Shown here piece by piece: positions 24,706 to 37,289 of a stretch of 64,000 bases of DNA. The stretch is from Osedax fenrisi (lineage: Eukaryota; Annelida; Polychaeta; Sabellida; Siboglinidae). The stretch's first letter is position 1. Every line of letters begins with the position of its first letter. A program made the position numbers and the translations under genes. The stretch covers positions 61,146,698 through 61,210,697 of the forward strand of contig OZ025241.1 in NCBI GenBank assembly GCA_964019155.1, given 5' to 3'. The notes below the pieces were generated by a model that did no database searches, was not told where the DNA came from, and saw only the letters and a program-made list of their open reading frames with translations.

Positions 24706-25075
24706 CTTACTTCTTCTTTTCTCTCTACCCATAATCATTAAATCATCCAACTTATTATTTGTATCCGTGTTATATTAAATTTATATCATTATTAAATCGT
24801 TATTGTATTATTATTATCTTATTATTATATAACACTATACTATATCAATGCAGTCTGTAGTATATACAACTACACCATATCAATGCAGACTGTAGTATAT
24901 AATAGTCCTTTATATTGTTTATTATTGTTTTTCCGTTGTATATTGAATGTATATTATTATCAAATTATTATCGTATTACTATTATTTTATTATTATTTTC
25001 TTCCCGCACGAGCGAAGGGGTCTACATGACCCTATTTTAGTGCTAATAAACCCAATATCATCATCATATATATAT
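24706..25075 (+). mobile_element. 3' UTR and (ATC)n tail of the LINE at 22347
   Basis: Contains a direct repeat TATCAATGCAGACTGTAGTATAT (about 24843 and 24885, slightly diverged), then CACGAGCGAAGGGGTCTACA and GTGCTAATAAACCCAATATC, ending in a short ATC run at about 25058-25068, the expected end of a CR1/L2-type element. Confidence 0.7.
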
Positions 25076-25115
25076 ATATTTACATATATGAATATCATCT
25101 TATTTTACATGTATG

Positions 25116-25156
<41 letters not shown>

Positions 25157-25159
<3 letters not shown>

Positions 25160-25288
25160 CATATATGAATATCATCTTATTTTACAATCTATTTTATATA
25201 TTTTAGTCATTTTAAGAAAATTGATCTATATTATTTTATATAATAAAATTACCCCATTTGTAAAATAAGATGATATTCATATATGTAA
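25157..25288 (+). mobile_element. MITE family M, complete copy, about 30-bp inverted ends
   Basis: Left end TTACATATATGAATATCATC, continuing TTATTTTACAA, faces right end TTGTAAAATAAGATGATATT, continuing CATATATGTAA. The arms are essentially complementary around a 70-bp core that contains AGAAAATTGATCTATATTAT. It sits between (TA)n tracts. Partial copies are at 20080-20225 and 22235-22330, and isolated ends at about 25085 and 26140. Confidence 0.7.
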
Positions 25289-25309
25289 TTATATATATAT
25301 ATATATATA

Positions 25310-25406
25310 TCAGTTAATTCGTGTTTTTCATTTTTTTTCATTTTCCTTTCTTGCTGCACTAAATTGGTTAATTTCATATCTATATCATAGAACATACTCT
25401 ATATAT

Positions 25407-25488
<82 letters not shown>

Positions 25489-25499
25489 GGTATTTATTC
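25310..25499 (+). repeat. Repeat shared with 20375-20515, with (TA)n tract
   Basis: TTTCCTTTCTTGCTGCACTA and AGAACATACTCTATATATTA match 20400-20480. A (TA)n tract at 25415-25484 precedes the shared GGTATTTATTCACCAAATG, which runs straight into the palindrome. Confidence 0.7.
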
Positions 25500-26106
25500 A
25501 CCAAATGAATATCTAATATATATCAATGTATATGATTTTAACGATCATATTGTAATAATAAAAATAACTTCTTCAAGTTCACTTCAATTCGTTTCCTTTC
25601 ATATACAGTATACTGTAAATATCTGCGCATAGTTGCTAGTTTATTCAAAACATCTGCGTTTGTAAGAATATAAATTAAATAAGATATAATCTGTTAAAAT
25701 TAAATATAAAAAATAAACAAATAAATAAAATAAAACTAAATTATTTATAGTTTATTTTAAGATTAAAATTCAACATAATCATACATATAATGGATACATT
25801 ATTATGACTCAATATATATATATATATATATGTTGAATTTTAATCTTAAAATAAACTATAAATAATTTAGTTTTATTTTATTTATTTGTTTATTTTTTAT
25901 ATTTAATTTTAACAGATTATATCTTATTTAATTTATATTCTTACAAACGCAGATGTTTTGAATAAACTAGCAACTATGCGCAGATATTTACAGTATACTG
26001 TATATGAAAGGAAACGAATTGAAGTGAACTTGAAGAAGTTATTTTTATTATTACAATATGATCGTTAAAATCATATACATTGATATATATTAGATATTCA
26101 TTTGGT
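25500..26106. repeat. 607-bp near-perfect palindrome (278-bp arms, 51-bp loop)
   Basis: The left arm 25500-25777 and right arm 25829-26106 are reverse complements with no mismatch found by eye, and the arms are equal in length. Landmarks are ACCAAATGAATATCTAAT facing ATTAGATATTCATTTGGT at the outside and AAAATTCAACATA facing TATGTTGAATTTT at the loop. The loop is AT-rich with (TA)n. The arm belongs to family P (compare 15361-15600 and 21960-22215). No coding. Transcripts would fold into a long perfect hairpin. Confidence 0.9.
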
Positions 26107-26143
<37 letters not shown>

Positions 26144-27341
26144 TATCTTATTTTACAAATTATATTTATTTAGTAAATTAATATTTTAACAGAACTTAAG
26201 GAATATTAAGTTATTACCATAAAAATAAATGGAAAATATACGGTCTTGTTTTTTTTTGATGTAATAATTTTTATGATATTTATAAAAGTCAAAAAATATT
26301 TTTAGAATTTTAATTATTTTATAAAAAATAAATTGTAAGTTGAAATTCCCATAAATCTCAATTGTGAGTTAAAATCCACTTTGTATACGGTACCTTGACG
26401 TGGTTAAGTGGCTTCTACAAATAGATCAAAATTCGTAATATCTAGTTAATGAGACCTCATCAAATCTATATTGTTATCCTATTTTTTGTTAACTTATTGA
26501 CTGTTTATTAAAATATTTGATATAAATTATATATATTGTTACCTTTAAATCGAAAAATAACCGTAACATTTATATTTATATATTATACAAAAATTTGCAT
26601 CTGTATTAATCGGTTAATCGCGACGACCGCGATTAAAGCCGAAACCGTTTCGGCTTTAATCGTCGCGGTCGTCGCGATCAGATATATGACATCGCAAATC
26701 GCGACGATTATATACAACAATTTAAATAACATTTTAATTATATCTACCTTGTTTTTATAAAAAATATAAATAACTAATATTTTATATAAATTATTGAATA
26801 TTTATTTAATTACTTAATTTGGATATGTTTATATCATCATTTTTACAAAAAATTATACTTTAGTGAAATAATTAATAAAATAAAAATATAAGTATGTATT
26901 TGATTATTTTTTAATTATTTTCAAAGGTATAACATATTTAAACCCTCATATCTATTTAAATATTGCGAATTATAATTAAAAATGTAGTGTATTTATATAT
27001 TTATTAATATATTATGATAATGTGATATATTTTACACCTTAAAAAATAGTTCTTAATAAAAAATATTAATTAGATTAATTGACTATAATTTCGTATTTTA
27101 AATTTATAATAATTATAGATCTATTTAAAACTTGTTTTTGAATTATTGTATCATACTTTATGAATTTTGAACCGATTTTGATTACATTTTCTGCAAATAA
27201 AGTAATATTTTTGTGTAGTAATATCTAACTTTGACATTTTAAGTAGTTCTTGTTGAATCGTAAATAATCCTTATTTGGAGTGAAAAAATGAAATTGATTA
27301 ATTTATTATATACTATATAATATAGCCTTTATTTATTTCAA

Positions 27342-27386
<45 letters not shown>

Positions 27387-27740
27387 GTAAATAGGTAATG
27401 TATAATTTATTTTGATATATTTATATAAAATATATTTATATAATATTATAATCATTTATGTCAATTAAATTATGTGTATTATATTCATTAACTACAATTA
27501 AAGTTAATTAACTGCATTGTAAATAATTAATTTGATCTATAATTTAATTTGAATTGAATTGAATTTTAATATAGTTTATATTAGCTATAAACATGTTATA
27601 TTGTAAACAAAATACTTATAAATCAATTACATTACATTCATCTTATTAATTATTATATATTGGCTATTTTAAATGTTTCTTTATATTATGCATTTATACA
27701 TATTCAATTATAATTAACATCATTATTATGATAATAGAAA
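26107..27740. other. AT-rich spacer, no gene, with one GC-rich hairpin
   Basis: Aside from the hairpin at 26617-26678 and (TA)n at about 27355-27382, nothing recognisable. The region is heavily AT-biased with stops in all frames. Confidence 0.5.
26617..26678. repeat. CpG-rich hairpin in AT-rich DNA
   Basis: ATCGCGACGACCGCGATTAA and onward to GCCGAAAC faces GTTTCGGCTTTAATCGTCGC, continuing GGTCGTCGCGAT. The arms pair fully except for three extra bases (CGA type) in the right arm. A further ATCGCGACGATT copy follows at about 26697. The CpG density contrasts sharply with the surroundings. Confidence 0.75.
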
Positions 27741-27744
27741 TTAT

Positions 27745-27840
27745 TTTTATTTATATGATTATTTTTTTCATATGATTATTTTTTATTATTTAATATCAGA
27801 TTTATCTGAATATGGTAGTAATAAATATATTTGTTTATTA

Positions 27841-27875
<35 letters not shown>

Positions 27876-28076
27876 CTAAATATATAACTATATTTATAAT
27901 AATATATAAATATAGTAATTATAATATATGTAATGTAATATGTATAGTATTAATATTTTAAATTTCATAACATTGTTTCTAATCTATACATACTATATAT
28001 AACATACAAATTTTATTATATTTTAATGGTTCATCAAAGGTTTAATAGTTAATTTTATAATATTTTGTTTAGGTAT
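27745..28076 (+). repeat. Duplicate of piggyBac upstream intron, ending at a split exon
   Basis: Collinear with 40420-40697: TTTATTTATATGATTA, a GAATATGGTAGTAATAAATA-type block, ACTAAATATATAACTATATT and TTCATCAAAGGTTTAATAGT, followed by TTTAGGTAT. In the second copy TTTAGGTAT continues as GGGAATTGTCGG, the start of a piggyBac exon. Here the continuation is replaced at 28077 by the terminal sequence of another element. Confidence 0.7.
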
Positions 28077-28184
28077 CCCAGTAAACAGACCGGTCAATAG
28101 TAAAACTGTTAACGCTTACCAGTTTATTCAATATGGAATCAACAGGGTACCAAGTGACTCCAATTAGCGTCAAATGAATACCAG

Positions 28185-28640
28185 TTGACGCCAATTTGCG
28201 CATTGTAAATAATATTTAAATAATATTTTTTTTTTATTGTAAATAAATTAAATTATTTATCACTACTTACATATTTGTATATTATGTAATAAAATGTGAT
28301 ATAAATAATTTAACAAGTTTATATATTTAATATGTTCAATAAAATCGAGTGTAATAATGTTGGCGTCAAATTCTAACCATCAGGTCAGCGTTGTCAGCTT
28401 ACCAATTGACGCCAATTTGACGCCATGTAAATAATATTTGGTTTTTATTGAAAATGAATTCAATTATTTAGCACTACTTTCTTATTTTTATATTATGTAA
28501 TATAACGTGATATTAATTTGTTAACAAGTTTATATATTTAATATGTTCAAAAAAATCGAGTGTAATAATGTTGGCGTCAAATTCTAACCATCAGGTCAGC
28601 GTTGACAGCCAACCTATTGACGCCAATTTGACGTAATATA
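28185..28640 (+). repeat. Subterminal tandem repeat, about 211-221 bp units
   Basis: TTGACGCCAATTTG(A/C)G occurs at 28185, 28406 and 28617, with GTAATAATGTTGGCGTCAAA preceding the second and third. The intervening 200 bp (TATATTTAATATGTTCAA, ATCGAGTGTAATAATG) are shared. TTGGCGTCAA and TTGACGCCAA also form short inverted pairs. Clustered subterminal repeats of this kind are typical near ends of DNA transposons. Confidence 0.7.
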
Positions 28641-29044
28641 GCATCAACGTATAACTAATAATTATGTTAGTTTTGTATTAATACAAATAATGATAAATAT
28701 CATTATGAATTAAATTATTAAATATATTAAATAGGAATTGTTATACTTTTTGTTATACATTTTATGATAATAGGCTTTATTGGCACTTATCATATGTGTT
28801 ACCATTCCTCGTAAGTTAATTGTTACCTGTTACCTGGTTGGTTTAGTAACTTCCATCAACTTCTTTATGGAATTTGTTGGTGAACATAATACTACAAGAT
28901 AATGAACAAGACAAAAATACATAGATATAATAAATATAACTATAAAATGAAACTATTTATACAAATAAAATGATGCATGATCAAGTAAAAATATAAGAAA
29001 ATAATAATATATATTTCGTACAATTAAAATATATAATTATACTT

Positions 29045-30036
29045 ATATGTCTACCTATTGACCTATAGGTCTTATATATAGGTCATATATATATGTCTAC
29101 CTATATACATATAGTAATACCTAGTACACATATTTCTACCTAAGACCTATATGTCTACCTGGATACATGTGGGTCTAACTAAGACCTAAATATGTCTACC
29201 TAGGACATATATATATATATATATATATATCTACCTATAGGTAGGGACCTATAGGTCTAAGTATAACTAATATGTGTACCTATGAACCTATATATCTACC
29301 TAGGGGCCTATGGGTCTACCTAGGACCAATATTTCTTCCTATGGAATATATGTCTTCCATGGGATATATATGTCTACTTATATACCTATATGTATACCCA
29401 GGGACCTATTGGTCTAACTATAAGACCTATATGTCTACATAGGAACCTATATATACATATAACTATGACCTATATGTCTATATAAGGACGTATATGTCTA
29501 CCTATGACCTATATATCTACTTATGGACTTATGGTTCTAACTATGACCTATATGTCTACATAAATACATATGGATCTTACTAGGACCTATATGTCTACCT
29601 GGGACCTATATGTCTTCCTAGAGACATATGGGTCTAACTAGGACCTATATGTCTTCCATAGGACCTATATATCTACTTAGATACCTATATGTATATAGGG
29701 ACCCATTTATATAACTAGGACCTATATGTCTACCTAGAGACCTGTGGGTCTAACTATGACCTATATGTCTATATAGTACATATATGTCTATATAGGATAT
29801 ATATATATATATATATATATATCTACCTAGGTACACATATGTCTATCTAGGGACATATATATCTACCTAGGGACATATGTGTATACCTATAGGTATTCCT
29901 ATAGGAATCGATAGTTCTAACTATTTCATATATGTCTACCTATGACCTATATATCTACCTAGGGACCTATGACATAGGTCCTATGTGTATAATGATGACC
30001 TGTATGTCTACCTAGAGATATAGTGGTCTAACTAGG

Positions 30037-30090
<54 letters not shown>

Positions 30091-30140
30091 TACCTAGGGA
30101 TATATAGATTTAATTATGACATATATATCTATCTAGGGAA
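29045..30140. repeat. Minisatellite, about 19-20 bp unit GGACCTATATGTCTACCTA
   Basis: A degenerate array of roughly fifty units based on GGACCTATATGTCTACCTA, with variants (GTCTAACTA, GTCTTCC) and interspersed (TA)n runs at about 29211-29231, 29802-29822 and 30038-30087. Units are head to tail on one strand. There are no spacers of constant length and no conserved repeat-spacer pattern, so it is not a CRISPR array. No coding. Confidence 0.85.
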
Positions 30141-30378
30141 AAAATGTATAAACATAGATTGATGCCGAATTGGTAAGAAAATAGTCCAATCACATTGATA
30201 ATATGTATTCATTGGAGTGCGTAAAAAGGAAGGGTGTGAATTAATGGAGGGGCATTTTCTTAGAGGGAACCAATTATATATAAGTTGGTATGAGTCACCA
30301 GATGAATGATTAAAGAGATTAATGGAGAAAATGGTGCATATAGATTCACGAATTATGTGATTATATACATTACGATCA

Positions 30379-30427
<49 letters not shown>

Positions 30428-30479
30428 TTATATATATATATATATATATATTTTGTTATACACTATATTTATATTCTAA
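30141..30479. other. Spacer with (TA)n
   Basis: No gene recognised. A (TA)n tract lies at about 30383-30450. Confidence 0.5.
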
Positions 30480-32360
30480 TATATTGATAATAATGAATGT
30501 TTGGAATGTGATAGAATAGGGAGGAGCAGTAGGTAAGACCTAGTTGATATGAGAAAGTACGAGAACAGTTATGAGGACAATAGTAAGAGGGCTAGTTAGG
30601 TTCTTCCTTATGCAACGAATGTTGAAGATGTGATAGTCAGTTGATTTAGATATATTATATATGTGGGAATTACGGGATAAGTCAGAATCCCAAGTTACAT
30701 CAATATTTAGGACACATGATGATGGAATGATAGGGTCACCGCTAATGTCAATAGGAGGGAAAAATTATAGTTTAATGGGATATTGAGGATAACAGAGTTT
30801 ATAAGAAGGATATTCGAACGAAGCCATGATCAACTAGATGTAGCATACTTGCACAATTGGGAATTATCTGGTAGTACATTGAATGAGTGGGATAAGAAGG
30901 AATATCGTTAAGTATCATCAGCGTATATGTGATGATGGAAATATGGAAATTGAGTGATACTATCATGTATAGGGTTGATTTATATTAAAAATATAAAGGG
31001 CCAATAATTGGTGACCTTGAGGAATACCATACTGAAGGGGAAGATCTTTTGAAGAGAAATTACAAATTATTACGGATGATGATCGATTTAAAATATAGAA
31101 AGAAAACCATGCGTAGATGGTTCCATGTGGATCAATCATTTATAATATTGAGATAAGAATGAAAGGGCTCAGGTAATCTAAAGCACATGAGAGGTATAAT
31201 AGGACACGTTAACAGGAGTATATTTTATTTAGTATTTGTTGTTGCGCAGTTTTAGTGGAGTTCCTTCATTTAAATACACTCTGAAATATATCATATAACT
31301 TGCTGTCAGCCATAAATATATTTAATTGTATAGCAACGATGCATTCCATGATTTTGCTGAGAAACCTAAGTTTAGAAATGGGGCGATAATTATATCGGGA
31401 TCAAGTAAGGTTTCTTGAATAGTGTGGTAATGATAGCATGCTTGAAATAAGTTTAACACATACCACCGTTTAGGGAAAAATTAGTAATATCAAGAATATA
31501 GGGTGATTTAGTAGAATTGAATTATTTAAAGGCTGCTATGTTAATTGGGTCAGACAAATAAGAATACTTACAGATAAGAAAATATATGAAAATAGAAGGA
31601 ATATATAATACAGAAAAGTAATATGGGACTTGTTTACAAATACAGATAATTGGAATATTTCTACTTAGTATGATGGATGAAATAGAGGAACAGGTGTGTA
31701 GCATTTTATCAGTAAAGTGATTAGTAAATTAATAGCATAATTCATTTCGATCAATATTAGGTATATGAGGTATATTAAGAGGCAGTTGAGAGGAGCTCTC
31801 CTCCCTAGAGAAGCTTACGAGCAATGGCGAATGAAGTACGAGGATTTTATGTGATATTAAATTTACTAATATAAAAAGAAGACTGGTCATTAGATATTTG
31901 AGAATTTTAGAACCTGCTATATGTAGAAAATATCCTGATGTTATTAGAAAAGGATTTACTATGGTTACGTTTGAAAGAAACTAGTTCAGAGGAAAGCCAT
32001 GTACAGTTTGAATGCACATTAATATTTCTAGTTTTTGAGAGGCAAAGTATCAATCAAATAAGATAAAGTATTATTAAATGAATCAATGGAATAAGGCTGT
32101 GAAAGAGATAGTGATTCAAATTCCGAAGCAAAGTAATCATAATCAGTGATCTATACTTTCTGTAGGTAATGAATTTGTTTACAATAGTGGTGTGAGGAAG
32201 AACTAATCAACAAGTTATTAGAAAATGATGAGTAAGTAATATTTACAATAATTCGTGATACATTGATAAATACTATGAGAGCAACAACAAATTAAATCGA
32301 GTTAATGACCGGTAAAATGAATAGGGAAAGGTATACATATATTGAAAAAGAGAGAATCAG
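30480..32360 (-). pseudogene. CR1-like LINE remnant, heavily decayed
   Basis: The minus strand holds a YADD box (plus-strand positions 30915-30926), an IPQG motif near 31016-31030, fragments resembling DIFQSVFK and a stretch about 31970-32010 resembling the post-endonuclease linker. Frames are broken every few tens of codons. Placement is based on the order and spacing of these landmarks. Confidence 0.55.
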
Positions 32361-33901
32361 TAAGATTAGACACGGCACAACAAAAATATAGGATATATAA
32401 AACCTATATAAAAATTCATTATAATATATACATAATTTAGTTACACGGGTATATTAAAATAAAACCTACTAACATATAATACAAGACTGAGAGAAGCATG
32501 TGAAGTTGACGATTAATACATACAATCAAAAATAAGTATAATGTATTGAAATGGTAATGCCAATATGCGATCTGTCAGTTACAAAAGTATGAGAATATTA
32601 TAAGATGGAAGACAAAAACTCTAATATAGATTGAAATATATAATAATCTAAGCCAGACATATCCAAAAGAACTAATACAAATTCAAACACAATGACACAA
32701 TAAACATATAAATATATTTAATATGCACATTTTTATAATAAGCATTATATTTCATTTATTAATTACATTATTATTTATTTATAATTTAAAAAATAATTAA
32801 ATTAATATTTATAAAATAAATATATAATTAAACCTATACATATATAATTCGAAAACTATTTGATGAAAACTGTTGAGAATATAATTTATTTGTAATTATA
32901 ATTATTTATGTAAATCCAATTTAGTATCTGATATCGTAGTTGTTTAATTATTTTATACTACCAATCCCATTGTCCTTGTTTTTATAAATAATAATATTTA
33001 ATTCCGGATTTAACTTTTATTTCTAAAATATCTATTTAAGTGTGTCTAATTCATTACTTATAGTCTATTATATAGTTTAATTTTAAGTTTGTACTATTAA
33101 TAAGATATTATAGTTTATTCGGTGGCGTTCAAAATATCAACTATATCAGAATAAAGGTAAATTATTAATTATATCTAATTAAAATAATTTTAATTTTAAA
33201 TATATTTTAAATTACTCAAAACCTGTTTTCCTTATATCATATATTCAATAATATAATATTATAATTATTATAATAATTATATGATATAATATAATATTAA
33301 ATATATATTAAATATATGGCGTAATAAAATACGCAAACATGTGCAATTTCAAACAAATTATTTGATTTTGATAAATTCTATGATATACTCATAGTCTGCT
33401 AGGATAATATCGAATATAGCCCCGTTTTTTATTACGTTTGCCTAAATTAAATTTGAAATATTTAAGATGTATATTTGAAATTATAATAAGTTATCATATA
33501 ACAATTAATTTATATATATTTTAAAATATTATTATAATAATTATAATACTTATAATAATAATTATTATTATAATTATTATAATAGTATATTCTATATTTT
33601 ACTTTTTCATATTAATGTATCATGTATACTAATGTGTATAATAGCGAAACGAGTATTTAAAATGTCAAAAATTTAAAAGCGGGTGATTCGATATAGACTG
33701 TTTACGATATAGGTGTAAATATATTATAATTATATTATAGTTGATATATAATAATTGATGTATATTCTATGAATAACATATGAAAACAATTATTCATTAA
33801 CTATGTATATATTTTTACAATAAATTGTTCAATATTTAATTTATTTTATATAAATACTACTTAAAAGTAGTAAAGTAATATTTGGATATATATTATTTAT
33901 G

Positions 33902-33937
<36 letters not shown>

Positions 33938-34364
33938 GCAAGTAGACATTAGATAATATAAAATAAGTAATATAAAATAATTGTTCACATAGTTGGATAA
34001 AGCAATATTGGAGGACGTTGTACCAATTTGTAAACAGCTTTCCACTTTATAGGGATTCACATGATCCATACATTTCTTGCTTGGTAAAATACTCGTTTCA
34101 TACGAAAAAATATAATATTTTCTACGTATGTATCATATTGTAAATATGTGTATTGTCATGTGAAACCTTTCACACTAGTACACATTTGACTGATCATGTG
34201 AGCAACTCTATTAGATCTTAAACCAATTTATTTTCTTTAAATGTATATTTGAAAATTAATATATAAATAATTAATATATAAATAATGAATAATATTTATC
34301 ATTAGTATTATCACTAGTATTATCGGTTAGATTTTTTATTCAAATATTCTATATAAATTATACT
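32361..34364. other. AT-rich spacer, nothing recognised
   Basis: Palindromic ATTATAATAATTATA-type runs occur near 33250-33290 and 33530-33590, and a (TA)n tract at about 33904-33933. The piece 34000-34230 is slightly less AT-rich, but no protein or RNA is recognised. Confidence 0.45.
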
Positions 34365-34530
34365 CAACTTCAGCCAGGTATACCGAAGAGAGTATGGAGA
34401 CACAACATAAAAGAATGTACGTGAAAATGACTATCCGATTGCCATAAGAAGACCCAATCCATAACTAAGTTGAGAACATTTTTGAATTACGTGATCCCCC
34501 CATTGTTGAAGAAACTAAGGGACCAAGGTT
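34365..34530 (+). pseudogene. RTE-like LINE C-terminal fragment
   Basis: One short frame resembles the C-terminal tail of RTE proteins: QPGIPKRVWRHNIKECT, with the GRPKxxWRxxIKE consensus, followed after a stop by a KLRTFLNYV segment. Truncated and dead. Confidence 0.45.
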
Positions 34531-36020
34531 ATATATATTATCATTATTTATTATATTATAATACAAGTATTACTTAATATACAAATAGTATTAATAGTAT
34601 TAGACTAATACTATTAGTATATTAACTACATATTATTAAGTAATAATTCAAGTATAATATAATAAATAATGAAAACATATATAATGTATACATATTTAAT
34701 AATAAATAAAGTATTTGATTTGGGTTTTTCTTAACAATTATATTTGGTATATTTAATATTATATTTGATATCTATAAATAATATGTATGTTATAAAAAGA
34801 CTTATCAGATATAAAAAATATTTATCATATAAAATATGTATCATTGATATAAGAAAATGGATAATCAATTGACGTACACAATGCATGTAATAGATAGACA
34901 TACGAATGTCACTTCTATCGAAAAATTAACAAATAGCAACAGTATTTTGATTGGATATTAGTCATATTATATATGTTAAATATTAAAATGGTATATCTAC
35001 ATCTATGGATAGATTAGGTTATATAAGTCAAAAAATATGATATGTTCAATTAAAAACATTTAAATATAAAAATTATGAGGAATGTTGATATTTAGTATTT
35101 TATATATATATATATATAATTTTTATTTTTAATATAGATAGTATTTGTATAATATAGATAGCATTAAAATTGATCGTAAATATTAATATATATATATGTA
35201 TATAAATAATAAAGTTTAGTAGATGAATTTAGTAGATATCTAATATTAAATTTCAACTGCAGCGTCTCTATCGCATATACAAAATCTACATTCATTTCAT
35301 AATCCCATTTGGTTACATCGAAAATACATAATGAAATAACAATATTATACAAAGTAATACTAACAAATATACAAAATAAACATTTTAATAAATGTAATGA
35401 AATGATATCAAATATAATATATAGTGAAATATTATATGGTTATATAATATATAAAATATATTATTGTATAACTATAATGCTTCCTTTTCATTGGTCGTAA
35501 TATATGTGCTAAAATAAGTAAATATTTTGTATAACAAATATATTATATTAACAATACATATATTACGTTTGTTATGCTTTTAACATTTTTAATATCGTAA
35601 TAATTTAAACCAATATTACGATATTAATCAACAAGTTGTCGTCAACAACATTATTGCAATAATCAAATATTTAATACTATTTTTACTGGCTTATATTGCT
35701 TATTTTATGCTTATTTAAGTACTTACAATTACTTTTGTATACAACATTATATATCATTTTTAAAATAATGAATTATATTTTAATTGTGTTTTAATAAAAT
35801 ACATTTTTTTTAAACAAATAATTTCAAGGGCATGCTAATTAAGCACGATAATTATATATACAAAATATTACTATTCTAGTGATGAATTAATTATAAGATT
35901 ACATGAATGTTCATTATAATTATGTGTATTATATTTACATTTTATACCCTATAATAATATAGTATAATTTAATATACATTTACTATACTTTAAAGATAAT
36001 ACAAATATAAAAAATTATAG
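34531..36020. other. AT-rich spacer with a local hairpin
   Basis: AATATCGTAATA faces TATTACGATATT at about 35590-35625. Short open frames at 35164-35352 and 35309-35500 overlap on opposite strands and look random. No gene supported. Confidence 0.45.
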
Positions 36021-36113
36021 GCAAGAATGTATTTGGTTATGATTTCAATCATAGAATTCATAACCCTTCACTACTAGAACCGGCTGATGATGAATCATGG
36101 GACACATTAATTG
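36021..36113 (+). CDS. Possible internal exon, 93 bp, unassigned
   Basis: A 31-codon open stretch is bounded by TTATAG before 36021 and GTATGT after 36113. Read with two bases completing the first codon, it gives KNVFGYDFNHRIHNPSLLEP followed by ADDESWDTLI. That composition (Asp, Glu, Pro, Trp) is unlike the Asn/Ile/Lys/Tyr noise around it. Start and end phases match (phase 1 and 1), so it is a symmetric exon. No family is recognised and partner exons are not secure. It lies inside the putative 28-40 kb insertion, so it could be captured host sequence or part of an unknown element gene. Confidence 0.35.
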
Positions 36114-36876
36114 GTATGTTCTAAAGTTATTTATTTTAATTTATTTAGTGATTATTTCAAATGCATGATATTTAGTAGATTGGAGCATTATATTACAACA
36201 ACTACTGACTATCTATTTCGTATTGATTAATTTCATGATTTCTCATGATATATTCTCTTTCTAAAGTTTGTCCATATCGCGAGTAATAAGTACAAAGCTA
36301 TGCATATAGTCGTACTTGTTGCTCGATACACCTTATTTAGAGTATCTTCACCGCGAGCATCATGTACCGCTTGTTGCTGGGTAAATATTATTTATGTTTT
36401 CAGATAGCGATTACATCACGTGATTAATGAATTATTAAAAATTCAATTATAGAATTATTTAAAATTATTTGATCTATAGTGTATCATGGATAATAATTAT
36501 ATAGAAGCTATAATACTTTACTTTTTACTTTAAGATTAACAATCATAAGATTGTCTTAATTAATGATATATTTATTATTAAATTTAAAGTAAACCATTTA
36601 TACAGTGTTGACCTTTCTAAATATCCTATTGGTTGAAAATAATTACCATAATTCAATACCTTATTTAAATTTCCAGTAACTAGTACTGGAAAATTGAACA
36701 TTTTGAATCTGGATGTAAAATTTGAATGAATATCATTTTGGTTATAATAATATTAACATTTCTATTACAAATAACCAGATATGAGAGCATATACATTAAT
36801 CTATGAAGCAATCGTGCAATGAACTGTTAGAAGAAAAGTTTAAGAATAAGGAGATTGTAAGCTCAACATAACTAAA

Positions 36877-37083
36877 GTGACTTCATTATCCAAAGATGTA
36901 TCGATACAAGATGGCAAGTATGGTGGTGGATTTGTGTCTCACCAATTGACATCTCATCGGTTATTATCACAAAGTTTATCTAGTTCTACCAGAGTATTCT
37001 TCAGAGTACATTTAGAAGATGTCACTCTACTGGTCATTCTACCTAACTATTACAAAATCCTAATAATACTTATTATACTGTGA
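36877..37083 (+). other. Unassigned 68-codon open frame
   Basis: The predicted peptide (VSIQDGKYGGGFVSHQLTSH and on) has a more balanced composition than its surroundings in its first 50 codons, then becomes Ile/Leu-rich. No motif recognised. The start codon is not ATG (ACTTCA context), so it would be an internal part of something. It may be an old element remnant on either strand. Confidence 0.2.
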
Positions 37084-37289
37084 GTACATCTATGTGTTGT
37101 CAACTTGATTTTTTACATTTTTCACATGCCTCCATCACAATAATATACTCATTTTTATTCATAATATTATAGTTATTAATGGTACTGCCCTAAAATGATT
37201 GGAATCATAGATCTTAAATAGGACATCTATAGTTATAATATATTAATTGTTATCCGAAAACATTATTCTAATATATAGTCCCACAGTGG

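Noticed and set aside
22546..24750. Three minus-strand open frames opposite the LINE at 22347-24705
   Set aside because: Antisense shadows of a long, well-supported RT frame; no motifs of their own.
29045..30140. CRISPR-like array
   Set aside because: Units are contiguous and degenerate with no unique constant-length spacers; the window is eukaryotic.
35164..35500. Overlapping plus and minus short open frames
   Set aside because: Tyr/Ile/Asn-rich, no motif, no splice context; random in AT-rich DNA.
36270..36380. Coding exon in the less AT-rich segment after TTTCTAAAG
   Set aside because: One frame is open for about 45 codons, but its phase does not continue the 36021-36113 exon and no motif is seen.
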